NCBI RefSeq assembly: GCF_900188185.1
Contig: NZ_FZPA01000001.1
Span: forward strand, 186,001-250,000
Source of the DNA: Sphingopyxis indica
Lineage (GTDB): Bacteria; Pseudomonadota; Alphaproteobacteria; Sphingomonadales; Sphingomonadaceae
Reading direction: 5' to 3'
DNA: 64,000 nucleotides
In this document: positions 1 to 7,414 of the stretch, in pieces
Numbering within the stretch: position 1 is the first letter of the stretch
How the letters are laid out: each line of letters begins with the position of its first letter
Translations under genes and position numbers: made by a program
The notes under the pieces: model-generated
Database searches by the model: none
What the model was told of the DNA's origin: nothing
The model's input: only the letters and a program-made list of their open reading frames with translations

Positions 1-813
1 GGGCGGCTGCAGGTGCGCTCGTCGACGGGGGAGATGGTGCCGCTGTCGTCGGTCGCGACCTTCCGCAACGACAGCGGCCCGACGCGCGTGGTGCGCTACA
101 ACCTCTTCCCCGCGGTCGAATTGCAGGGGCAGGCGGCGCCCGGCGTGTCGTCGGGCGACGCGCTCACCGCGATGGAAAATATTGCGGCCAAGACGCTGCC
201 CGACGGCTTCGCCTATGAATGGACCGCGCTCGCCTATCAGCAGAAGGCGGCGGGGAGCAGCGCGGTGCTGATCTTCCTGCTCGCGGTGGTGTTCGTCTTC
301 CTCGTGCTCGCGGCGCAATATGAATCGGTGCCGCTCCCGCTTGCGGTGATCCTGATCGTGCCGATGTGCATCCTCGCGGCGATGCTCGGGGTCAATCTGC
401 GCGGGATGGACAATAATATCCTCACGCAGGTCGGCCTCGTCGTTCTCATCGCGCTCGCGGCGAAGAATGCGATCCTGATCGTCGAATTCGCGAAACAGGG
501 CGAGGAAGAGGAGAAGATGTCGACCATCGAAGCCGCCGTCCATGCTGCGCGCTCGCGCCTGCGCCCGATCCTGATGACCAGCTTCGCCTTCATCTTCGGC
601 GTCATCCCGCTCGCCATCGCAACGGGGCCGGGGCAGGAGATGCGCCGGGCGCTCGGAACCGCGGTGTCCTTCGGGATGCTCGGTGTGACGATTTTCGGGC
701 TGATCTTCACCCCGGTCTTCTACGTCGTGTGCCGCGGACTCGCCGAGCGGGGGAAGAATTGGGTCAAGGATCGCCGCCGCCGGGCGGGCGACGCGCCGGT
801 GGAGGCGCAGTGA
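1..813 (+). CDS. RND (HAE1/AcrB-type) efflux permease, C-terminal part; 5' end outside the window
   Basis: The reading frame is open from base 1, so only the last 270 or so codons of a protein that is usually about 1,050 residues are present. The visible part covers the end of the second periplasmic porter loop (YNLFPAVELQG) and the last transmembrane bundle. A helix with LAAQYESVPLPLAVILIVP and the highly conserved GLVVLIALAAKNAILIVEFA block identify the HAE1 drug-exporting RND group. The protein would be the proton-driven inner-membrane pump of a tripartite exporter. Its stop overlaps the start of the outer-membrane channel gene (TGATG), so the two are translationally coupled. The membrane-fusion partner presumably lies upstream of the window. 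Substrate cannot be inferred. Confidence 0.93.
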   Translation, partial: GRLQVRSSTGEMVPLSSVATFRNDSGPTRVVRYNLFPAVELQGQAAPGVSSGDALTAMENIAAKTLPDGFAYEWTALAYQQKAAGSSAVLIFLLAVVFVFLVLAAQYESVPLPLAVILIVPMCILAAMLGVNLRGMDNNILTQVGLVVLIALAAKNAILIVEFAKQGEEEEKMSTIEAAVHAARSRLRPILMTSFAFIFGVIPLAIATGPGQEMRRALGTAVSFGMLGVTIFGLIFTPVFYVVCRGLAERGKNWVKDRRRRAGDAPVEAQ

Positions 814-2234
814 TGACCCGCTCGATCCTTCTTGCCGCCAGCGCGCTCACCCTGTCGGCGTGCGCCGTCGGCCCCGCCTATCATTCGCCCGAACCGGCGG
901 CGCCGTCGCAGGCGCCCTTCCTCGAAGCGGGCAAGTCGCCCGCCTTCACCGGCGACCAGCCTCCGGGCGAATGGTGGAGCCTGTTCGGCGATCCGACACT
1001 CGATGCGCTGGTTCAGCAGGCGCTTGCGGCCAACACCGACCTGCGCGTCGCCGCCGCCAATCTGGCGCAGGCGCGCGCGGTGCTCAAGGAATCGCAGGCC
1101 GGCCGCCTGCCGACGACGAGCGCCGGCGCGAGCGGCGCCTATGCCCGCCAGTCGGGCGCGACCACCGGTATCGGCCCGGTCGAGGGTGAAAGCTATGATG
1201 TCGGGCTCGACGTCGGCTATCAGGTCGACCTGTTCGGCCGCGTCGAAAGCGCGATCCGCGCGAGCCGCGCCGACGCCGACGCGGTGCAGGCGGCGTTCGA
1301 CCTGACCCGCATCACCGTCGCCGCCGAAACGACGCGCGCCTATGCCGATGTCTGCTCGTACAACCGCCAGCTCGCGGTCGCGCAGGAAACGCTGCGCATT
1401 CAGGAACAGACCTTCGACCTGACGCGCCGCCTGTTCGAGGGCGGCCGCGCGACGCGGCTCGACACGGGGCAGGCGGGGGCGCTGCTCGAACAGACGCGGG
1501 CGACCTTGCCGACGCTGACCGCGCAGCGTTCGGCGGCGCTCTACCGGCTCGCGGTGCTCACCGGCAAGCCGCCCGCCGAGGCGCCCGAAGTCGCGTTGCA
1601 ATGCCAGGCGCCGCCCCAGCTCGACCGGCCGATTCCGGTCGGCGACGGCGCGACCCTGCTCGCACGCCGTCCCGACATCCGCCGCGCCGAACGCGAGCTT
1701 GCGGCGGCAGCAGCGCGGGTCAATGTCGCGACCGCCGACCTTTATCCGAGCATCAGCATCGGCGGTTCGATCGGATCGACAGCGACTTCGCTTTCGGGAA
1801 TCGGCGATTCGGACAATTTCCGTTTCTCGATCGGTCCGCTGATCTCTTGGAGCTTTCCCAATATCGCGGTCGCCCGCGCGCGGCTGCGACAGGCCGAGGC
1901 GGGCGCCGACGCGGCGCTCGCGACGTTCGACGGCACCTGGCTTTCGGCGCTGCAGGAAACCGAAAGCGCGCTCGCCAACTATGCCGGCGAGCTCGACCGG
2001 CTCGCGGCGCTGAGCCGCGCGGCGGATGAGGCAGGGGAGGCGGCGCGGATCGCGCGGCTGCGCTATCGGGCGGGGCGCGAGAATTTCCAGGTCGTGCTCG
2101 ACGCCGAACGCTCGCTCGCCGAGGTGCAGGCGGCGATCGCCCAGTCCGAGCAGCAGCGCTCGACCTATCTCGTCGCGCTCTTCCTCGCGCTCGGCGGCGG
2201 CTGGCAGGATGGGGCAGCTGTTCGCTCCGAATGA
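813..2234 (+). CDS. Outer-membrane efflux channel lipoprotein (NodT/OprM family)
   Basis: 473-residue protein. The start at 813 is chosen because it overlaps the pump stop and gives a textbook lipoprotein signal: MTRSILLAASALTLSAC, with the lipidated Cys at residue 17. The frame stays open upstream, but that extension lies inside the pump gene. The body has two outer-membrane efflux (TolC-like) repeats: WWSLFGDPTLDALVQQAL near the N-terminus, a conserved RRPDIRRAERELAAA block near residue 285, and a closing coiled-coil segment RIARLRYRAGRENFQVVLDAE. It forms the trimeric outer-membrane duct for the RND pump encoded immediately upstream. Length and motif order are normal for the family. Confidence 0.93.
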   Translation: MTRSILLAASALTLSACAVGPAYHSPEPAAPSQAPFLEAGKSPAFTGDQPPGEWWSLFGDPTLDALVQQALAANTDLRVAAANLAQARAVLKESQAGRLPTTSAGASGAYARQSGATTGIGPVEGESYDVGLDVGYQVDLFGRVESAIRASRADADAVQAAFDLTRITVAAETTRAYADVCSYNRQLAVAQETLRIQEQTFDLTRRLFEGGRATRLDTGQAGALLEQTRATLPTLTAQRSAALYRLAVLTGKPPAEAPEVALQCQAPPQLDRPIPVGDGATLLARRPDIRRAERELAAAAARVNVATADLYPSISIGGSIGSTATSLSGIGDSDNFRFSIGPLISWSFPNIAVARARLRQAEAGADAALATFDGTWLSALQETESALANYAGELDRLAALSRAADEAGEAARIARLRYRAGRENFQVVLDAERSLAEVQAAIAQSEQQRSTYLVALFLALGGGWQDGAAVRSE

Positions 2235-2240
2235 AAATCC

Positions 2241-2328
2241 GTGTGCTCCCGCGAAGGCGGGAGCCCATCTCCTGCCGGTGCCATCTTGGACCGGATGGAG
2301 ATGGGTCCCCGCCTTCGCGGGGACACAC
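2241..2328. repeat. Dispersed palindromic repeat, family A (short form)
   Basis: An 88-bp imperfect inverted repeat. The left arm (gtgtgctcccgcgaaggcgg...) and right arm (...gccttcgcggggacacac) pair with each other, and each arm also folds on itself (ctcccgc/gcgggag and gtccccgc/gcggggac). The arms differ at the same place by a transition that keeps G-U pairing. Near-identical copies lie at 5427-5514 and 55103-55190, with longer versions at 14615-14727 and 54123-54233. It sits just after the efflux gene pair, between converging genes. Its role is unknown; it resembles REP/BIME-type elements. Confidence 0.85.
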
Positions 2329-2342
2329 TGCACAGAATAAAA

Positions 2343-2373
2343 GGGGTGGGACGCACCCCCGTCGTCCCACCCC
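2343..2373. terminator. GC-rich stem-loop between convergent genes
   Basis: A perfect 11-bp stem (ggggtgggacg / cgtcccacccc) with a 9-nt loop lies between the efflux operon and the convergent diguanylate cyclase gene. There is no clear T-run on either side, so intrinsic termination is only inferred from position and stability. Confidence 0.4.
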
Positions 2374-2406
2374 CGTGCGCCCCCGCAAGAGGGCGGCTTG
2401 TAGCCG

Positions 2407-3528
2407 TCAGGCGATCTCGATGCGGTTCCGTCCGGCCTGCTTGGCGCGGAAAAGCGCTTCGTCGGCGGCTTTCAGCGCGGCGCGCGGTTCGGGATAGCCG
2501 AAGACATCGGCTACCCCGCCCGAAAAGGTGATGACCCCGAAGGGCTGATCGGTCTTGCGGTTGATCAGGCGGCGGTCGGCGAGCCGCTCGCGCGCATCGT
2601 CGAGCTTCTTCGCGACCTCGCGCGGCGTCAACCCGCGGAACAGCATCACGAACTCTTCGCCGCCGTGGCGCGCGACGTGGCAATTATCGTTCGAAATCTG
2701 CGCCAGCGTATCGGCGATGACCTTGAGCACGCGGTCGCCGGCATCGTGGCCGTGGATATCGTTGATCGCCTTGAAATTGTCGATGTCGCAAAAGGCGACG
2801 CTCAGCGCGAACGGCGTTTCCTTGCCTTCGCGATAGTGGCGGTCGAACAGGGCCTCGAACGCGCGGCGGTTCGGCAGCCCGGTCAGATAGTCGACCTCGG
2901 CGTCGCGCTTGGCGCGCGCGAGGTTGCGGCGCAGCGATTTGGCCTCGTCCTCGCTCTTGCGCATCTCGTCCTCGGCCTTGCGCGTGCGTTCGAGCATCGC
3001 CTTGGCGAGATCGGCGAGATTCGAGACGATCTGGCCGGTCTTTTGCAGCTGTTCGAGGTCGGTCAGATGTTCTTCGAGTTCGCTGCCATAGTCGCGCGTC
3101 ATCTGGTGCGCCGCCTTGCTGCGTGTCTGAAAGGCTTCGAGATTGGTTTCGAGCTTCGCCATCAGGCGGTCGAGGTCGGCCTGCCCCTTGGGGTCCGCCT
3201 CTTCGCCGCAGATCTCGTCGATCCACTGCTGGGTTACCCCGCCGTGGGTGACTGCGCGCGCCGCGACCTGACGCGCGAGCCGCGGATTGCTGCCCGAAAA
3301 GGCGCCGTGTGCGATCACCAGATTGGCGGGCGACACGTCGAGATCATTGTCGAGCAGAAAGCGGCCGATCGCCTCGATCAGATCGGCGCGAACCTGCCGG
3401 ACGCGACTGGGGTTTCCGTCGGGCGGCGCGCCCGGATCGGCGGCGATGCCGCTGCCGCCGGGGCGTAGCCCCAGCCAGCCAAGGAGCCGCCCTACCGGCT
3501 CACCCGAAGATGTCGCGTGTGTGGTCAT
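2407..3528 (-). CDS. Diguanylate cyclase (GGDEF domain, GGEEF variant)
   Basis: 373 residues. The C-terminal 170 residues form a GGDEF domain: DYLTGLPNRRAFEALF opens it, CDIDNFKAINDIHGHDAGD is the metal/nucleotide region, and the signature is HGGEEF, an active variant. It would make cyclic di-GMP from two GTP in the cytoplasm. No RxxD inhibitory site is seen just upstream of the signature (the residues are NDNCHVA), so product inhibition may be absent. The N-terminal 200 residues hold no transmembrane segment and no sensor domain I recognise, but contain a coiled-coil-like stretch around EDEMRKSEDEAKSLRRNLARA that could aid dimerisation. The gene is monocistronic and converges on the efflux genes. 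Confidence 0.92.
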   Translation of the reverse strand: MTTHATSSGEPVGRLLGWLGLRPGGSGIAADPGAPPDGNPSRVRQVRADLIEAIGRFLLDNDLDVSPANLVIAHGAFSGSNPRLARQVAARAVTHGGVTQQWIDEICGEEADPKGQADLDRLMAKLETNLEAFQTRSKAAHQMTRDYGSELEEHLTDLEQLQKTGQIVSNLADLAKAMLERTRKAEDEMRKSEDEAKSLRRNLARAKRDAEVDYLTGLPNRRAFEALFDRHYREGKETPFALSVAFCDIDNFKAINDIHGHDAGDRVLKVIADTLAQISNDNCHVARHGGEEFVMLFRGLTPREVAKKLDDARERLADRRLINRKTDQPFGVITFSGGVADVFGYPEPRAALKAADEALFRAKQAGRNRIEIA

Positions 3529-3666
3529 GCGGAGATTAACGGGCGGCGGGGGCGGCGTTTAAGCCGACTTTGCTCCATTTTCGCGGCAAAATTTCGCGAT
3601 GCGGTGAGAACGTCTTGCTTCCGTTGGCTTTACCTTGTGCGGCGCAGCGCTTAACGACATCGGCGC

Positions 3667-4050
3667 ATGATTTCGATCCTGTCTCTCGGACGCAAGCGCT
3701 TCGCGGGCCTGCTCGCTTGGCTTGCGCTGGCGTCGCTCGGCGTCGTCGGCGCCCCCCGCGACAGCGCGGCGTTCGACGGTCATGCGCAGAAGCCGGTCGT
3801 GGGCGCACTGCAGACCGGATCGGGGCCGGTCCTTCGCTCCGCTGCGGTCAAGATCGGCGCCGCCTGCCGCAATGGCGACGACGATCGGCGTGCATCGGGT
3901 GGTCCCGGTCCTGCCGGGTTGCCGCCGGCGATCATCCTCGCGGCGCCGGTTGCCGCGGCTCCGGTCTACGAACCCGTCGCCGCTTGCGGCGTCGCGCTCG
4001 CCCGCCGTCGCCCCTATGCCGCGCGCGCGCCGCCGGCCCGCCCTGTCTGA
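3667..4050 (+). CDS. Small secreted hypothetical protein
   Basis: 127 residues, not recognised. The N-terminus looks like a signal peptide (basic SLGRKRF, then hydrophobic AGLLAWLALASLGVVG), followed by a low-complexity Ala/Pro/Arg-rich tail with three cysteines. It lies alone between a divergent cyclase gene and another small gene. Because high-GC sequence creates spurious frames, the main support is the plausible signal peptide and lack of a better gene in the interval. Confidence 0.4.
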   Translation: MISILSLGRKRFAGLLAWLALASLGVVGAPRDSAAFDGHAQKPVVGALQTGSGPVLRSAAVKIGAACRNGDDDRRASGGPGPAGLPPAIILAAPVAAAPVYEPVAACGVALARRRPYAARAPPARPV

Positions 4051-4108
4051 ACCTTCGCCGGGCGCCGTTTGGGCGCCCCGATGACGGTGCGTCTCCTAGC
4101 GGGGCGCA

Positions 4109-4420
4109 ATGACGGATGTGATCATGACAGACGACAAGGACGGGTCTGCTGCGCAGGCTCAGGCGGCGCGTGCGGAGGATATTTTCCGCCGCTATCCCGC
4201 CATCACGAAGGAAGAGGCGCAGGAAGCGCTGATATTTCTCAAGCGGGGGCGTCACCTCGATGTGGGGCGGGTGACGGGCATGGCCGAACTCCAGACCAGC
4301 ATCGAGGCCTTTCGGCACGACCATCGCCGAGCGCTTCGCGTGGGCATTGGCGAATATGCGATGTTCGCCGCCGGAGTTTTCTTGTTCATCGGCGGGCTGT
4401 TCTGGGTGCTTGCCGGATAA
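4109..4420 (+). CDS. Small membrane protein with one C-terminal helix
   Basis: 103 residues, not recognised. A hydrophilic N-terminal region (DIFRRYPAITKEEAQEALIF, then HLDVGRVTGMAEL) is followed by a single hydrophobic helix (YAMFAAGVFLFIGGLFWVLAG) at the very C-terminus, as in tail-anchored proteins. An in-frame ATG at 4124 is an alternative start. The residue composition is normal for a real protein rather than Arg/Pro-rich shadow sequence, which supports it as a gene. No function is proposed. Confidence 0.6.
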   Translation: MTDVIMTDDKDGSAAQAQAARAEDIFRRYPAITKEEAQEALIFLKRGRHLDVGRVTGMAELQTSIEAFRHDHRRALRVGIGEYAMFAAGVFLFIGGLFWVLAG

Positions 4421-4481
4421 TTTCGTCCCGGTCGCCGCGGGCGCCTTGCCGCGCCCGCGACCTCGCCCTATCGTCCTTGCC

Positions 4482-5366
4482 ATGACGATATTCCGCTTTT
4501 TGAACGGCTTGCTGCTGGCAACGGCACTCGCCGCCACCCCCGCCGCGCGCGCCGACGAGCCCCGGTCGATCCTCTTCATCGGCAACAGCTTCACCCAGGG
4601 CGCCAATTCGGCGGTGCTGCGCTATCGCGTCGATACGGTGACCGATCTCAACGGCGGCGGGGTCGGCGGCGTGCCGGCGCTGTTCCGCCGCTTTGCCGAG
4701 CAGGCGGGGCAGGATTGGACAGTCTCGCACGAATTGCGCGGCGGGACGACGCTCGCGCAGCATCTCGCCGACCGGCTGGACGTGATCGCGAAGCCGTGGG
4801 ACGTCGTCGTGATGCAGGACTATAGCGTGCTCGATCCCGAGCATCCGGGCAATCCGGCGGTGACCGCGAAGAGCGCCCCGGCCCTCGCCGCTGCCGTGAC
4901 CCGCGCCAATTCCGACGTGCGCGTTTACCTCACCGCGACCTGGTCGCGCGCCGACCAGGTCTACAAGCCTTCGGGTCATTGGCATGGCCAACCGGTCGAT
5001 CGCATGGCGCTCGATCTGCGCAAGGCGCTCGACGGCGTCGATGCGGCGTCCACCGACATCGACGGCGTCCTGCCGGTCGGCGAGGCATGGAACCGCGCGA
5101 TGGCCGAAGGCGTCGCCGACCCCGATCCCTATGACGGGACCGCCTTCGGACAGGTCGATTTGTGGAGCTACGACCAATATCACGCGAGCGCCGCGGGCTA
5201 TTATCTCGAGGCGCTCGTGGTGTTCGGCCGCGTCACCGGCGTCGATCCGCGCAGCCTGGGCAGAAAGGAACTCGCCGCGCACGAAATCGGCCTCGACCCG
5301 CGCGTCGCCGAAGCGCTTCAGCGCGTCGCGGCCGAGGAGCTGGGGCTCAAGGGCGCCGGATCATAA
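4482..5366 (+). CDS. Secreted SGNH/GDSL-type hydrolase
   Basis: 294 residues with a signal peptide (FRFLNGLLLATALAATPAARA, cleavage near residue 23). Block I is LFIGNSFTQG, with the nucleophilic Ser in the GNS variant of the GDS motif, and the C-terminal block is YDQYHAS, giving the D-x-x-H of the catalytic triad. The family includes esterases acting on acyl groups of carbohydrates; substrate cannot be read here. The ATG at 4482 is chosen because it gives the signal peptide; the open frame upstream overlaps the preceding gene. Two repeats (5427-5826) separate it from the carbohydrate locus, so it may be functionally linked but is not clearly co-transcribed. Confidence 0.8.
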   Translation: MTIFRFLNGLLLATALAATPAARADEPRSILFIGNSFTQGANSAVLRYRVDTVTDLNGGGVGGVPALFRRFAEQAGQDWTVSHELRGGTTLAQHLADRLDVIAKPWDVVVMQDYSVLDPEHPGNPAVTAKSAPALAAAVTRANSDVRVYLTATWSRADQVYKPSGHWHGQPVDRMALDLRKALDGVDAASTDIDGVLPVGEAWNRAMAEGVADPDPYDGTAFGQVDLWSYDQYHASAAGYYLEALVVFGRVTGVDPRSLGRKELAAHEIGLDPRVAEALQRVAAEELGLKGAGS

Positions 5367-5426
5367 ATCTGCACCGGACTTCCTGCAATTCATCCAAGTG
5401 CGAAATCATCTTTGAATGGACAGGCT

Positions 5427-5514
5427 GTGTGCTCCCGCGGAGGCGGGAGCCCATCTCCCGACGGCGCTATCTTGCACCGTCCGGAGATGGGTCCCCGCCT
5501 GCGCGGGGACACAC
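5427..5514. repeat. Dispersed palindromic repeat, family A (short form)
   Basis: Same 88-bp architecture as 2241-2328, with gtgtgctcccgcgg at the left end and gcgcggggacacac at the right; the centre reads ctatcttgcaccgtccgg. It follows the SGNH hydrolase gene. Immediately after it, 5521-5540 (ttgatt...aatcaa) is a small A/T-rich inverted repeat. The whole gap 5367-5823 contains no gene, only this repeat and the element at 5555-5826. Confidence 0.85.
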
Positions 5515-5554
5515 GATCTATTGATTATTGACTCAATCAACGTCGATCATGCCC

Positions 5555-5826
5555 TAGAGCAGTTTTCGACCAATCTGGGTCGCCGGGACGGAGCCGATTT
5601 TGGCCCAGCGCGAGAAGCGAGGAGCCGTGCGATGCGGGACATCGTGCGCGACGAGCGACGCTGCGATGGGCCAAAAGCGGCCCGCCGCACAGCGGTTGCG
5701 CCAGACAGCCCGCTGGACAGCGTTGCGTCGCTTGCAGGGGCAACCAGCCCCTGCCGCACGCCGACGCCTCGCCAGCGGGCTGTCTGGCGCAATCACGACG
5801 ACCCAGATTGGTCGAAAACTGCTCTA
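5555..5826. mobile_element. MITE-like element with 28-bp perfect terminal inverted repeats
   Basis: The ends 5555-5582 and 5799-5826 are perfect 28-bp inverted repeats (tagagcagttttcgacc... and its complement). Further nested palindromes lie inside: 5696-5716 with 5772-5792 (21 bp perfect), 5598-5607 with 5667-5676 (ttttggccca), and a hairpin at 5734-5754. There is no coding sequence, so it would depend on a transposase in trans. The outermost bases are TA on both sides, as expected for IS630/mariner-type transposition, which duplicates a TA target; that assignment is inference. The right edge provides the TAG stop of the sulfatase gene. Confidence 0.72.
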
Positions 5827-7404
5827 ATTCAACGGCGCATCGACCGCCGGGCCGTCACTGTCGCCATATTGGCGGCGCAGCGCGACGAGGCGCTTCTTCA
5901 TCGCGGCGATCCGGCTCTGCATCGCGGGGTCGTCGATACGGTTGTGCATCTCGTGCGGGTCGCTCTTCAGGTCATAGAATTCCCAGGCGTTGATGTCGTC
6001 GCTGTAAAAGCGGATCAGCTTGTAGCGATCGTCGCGCATCCCGTAATGCGCGCGCACCGAGTGAAAGCCCGGGAACTCGTAATAGTGGTAATAGATGTCC
6101 TTGCGCCAGTTTGCCGGCGTCCGGCCGCCGAACAGCGGGACGAGCGAGCGGCCCTGGATCGTGTCGGGGCCCTTCACCCCGGCAAGGTCGAGGAAGGTCG
6201 GCGCATAGTCGATATTCTGGATCGGCGCCGCGATCTTCGTTCCGGGGCGGATATGACCGGGATATTGGATCAGGAAGGGCGTGCGCAGCGACTCCTCGTA
6301 CATGAAGCGCTTGTCGAACCAGCCATGCTCGCCAAGGTAAAAGCCCTGGTCGGAGGTGTAGATCACCACCGTATTCTTCGCGAGCCCGCTCTCCTCCAGA
6401 TAGTCGAGCACCTTGCCGACGCCCTCGTCGACCGCCGCGATCGTGCCCAGATACTGCTGCATGTAGCGTTGATATTTCCACAGCGCGAGGTCGCGGCCCG
6501 AAAGGTTCGCCGCGTTCATCTTGTCGTTGTCGGCCTGCATTGCGGCGTCCCACTGCGCCTGCTGGTCGTGGGTCATCCGGTCGAAGGCGCCCGGCCAGCG
6601 ATTGTAGCGCAGCCGCGCCGATCCCTTCGCGACGGTCATCTTGAGGTCATGCCCCTCATACATGTCGCGATAGATGTTCATTTCCTGCGCGGCGGCGGCC
6701 TTGCGTCTCTTGTAGTCGTCGAAATAATTGGCGGGGACCGGGAAGGTGACCCCCTGATATTTGGTGATATGGCGCAGCGCCGGCATGAAATTGCGGTGCG
6801 CCGCCTTGTGGTGGATCAGGATCGCAAAGGGCTTCGACTTGTCGCGCCCGTTCTTCAGCCAGTCGAGGCTGTAGTCGGTGATCAGATCGGTCGTATAGCC
6901 CGCCACGATGCTGCGCCCCTTCGGCGTGATGATGTCGGGGTTGTAATATTCGCCCTGGTCGTCGAGCACTTTCCAGTCGTCGAAGCCGATGCCCTTGGGC
7001 GTGCCGTTGATGTGCCATTTGCCGAACATCGCGGTCGTATAGCCCGCCTGCGCCAGCGCGCGCGGCCATACCCACGAGCTGTTGTCGAAATGCTGGCCGT
7101 TCTGGGTGAAGCCGTGCGCATTGCTCTGCCGTCCGGTCAGCATCGTCGCGCGGCTCGGCCCGCACAGCGAATTGCCGACGAAGCTGCGCGTGAAGACCGC
7201 GCCATTTTTTGCGATGCGGTCGATATTCGGCGTCGGCGCGAGCTTCGACAGCGCCGAACCATAGGCCGAGATCGCCTGATAGGCGTGATCGTCGGACATG
7301 ATATAGACGATGTTCGGCCGCGGGGCCGGCTGCTCCTTAGCGGAAGCGACGCCGGCGAGCATCAGCGGGACGGCGAGCGCGGCGAGCGAGAGATGATGGC
7401 GCAT
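5824..7404 (-). CDS. Secreted type I sulfatase (S1 family)
   Basis: 526 residues with a signal peptide (LSLAALAVPLMLAGVASA). The sulfatase active site is CGPSRATMLTGR, with the Cys that must be converted to formylglycine; metal ligands are visible in YIMSDDHAYQ and in YTSDQGF, and the conserved GKWH follows the active site. The C-terminal part (LGEHGWFDKRFMYEESLRTPF) resembles N-acetylglucosamine-6-sulfatase/mucin-desulfating enzymes, but substrate assignment is weak. It starts 10 nt after the stop of the GH3 gene, so the two form an operon. The stop codon is created by the adjacent MITE-like element, so the native C-terminus may have been a little longer. No formylglycine-generating enzyme gene is in the window. 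Confidence 0.9.
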   Translation of the reverse strand: MRHHLSLAALAVPLMLAGVASAKEQPAPRPNIVYIMSDDHAYQAISAYGSALSKLAPTPNIDRIAKNGAVFTRSFVGNSLCGPSRATMLTGRQSNAHGFTQNGQHFDNSSWVWPRALAQAGYTTAMFGKWHINGTPKGIGFDDWKVLDDQGEYYNPDIITPKGRSIVAGYTTDLITDYSLDWLKNGRDKSKPFAILIHHKAAHRNFMPALRHITKYQGVTFPVPANYFDDYKRRKAAAAQEMNIYRDMYEGHDLKMTVAKGSARLRYNRWPGAFDRMTHDQQAQWDAAMQADNDKMNAANLSGRDLALWKYQRYMQQYLGTIAAVDEGVGKVLDYLEESGLAKNTVVIYTSDQGFYLGEHGWFDKRFMYEESLRTPFLIQYPGHIRPGTKIAAPIQNIDYAPTFLDLAGVKGPDTIQGRSLVPLFGGRTPANWRKDIYYHYYEFPGFHSVRAHYGMRDDRYKLIRFYSDDINAWEFYDLKSDPHEMHNRIDDPAMQSRIAAMKKRLVALRRQYGDSDGPAVDAPLN

Positions 7405-7414
7405 CCTTCGCCTC

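Noticed and set aside
2231..2497. Small open frames reading through the family A repeats (peptides such as VPAFAGTH).
   Set aside because: Recurring peptides arise from the repeat sequence itself; there is no conserved start or ribosome-binding site.
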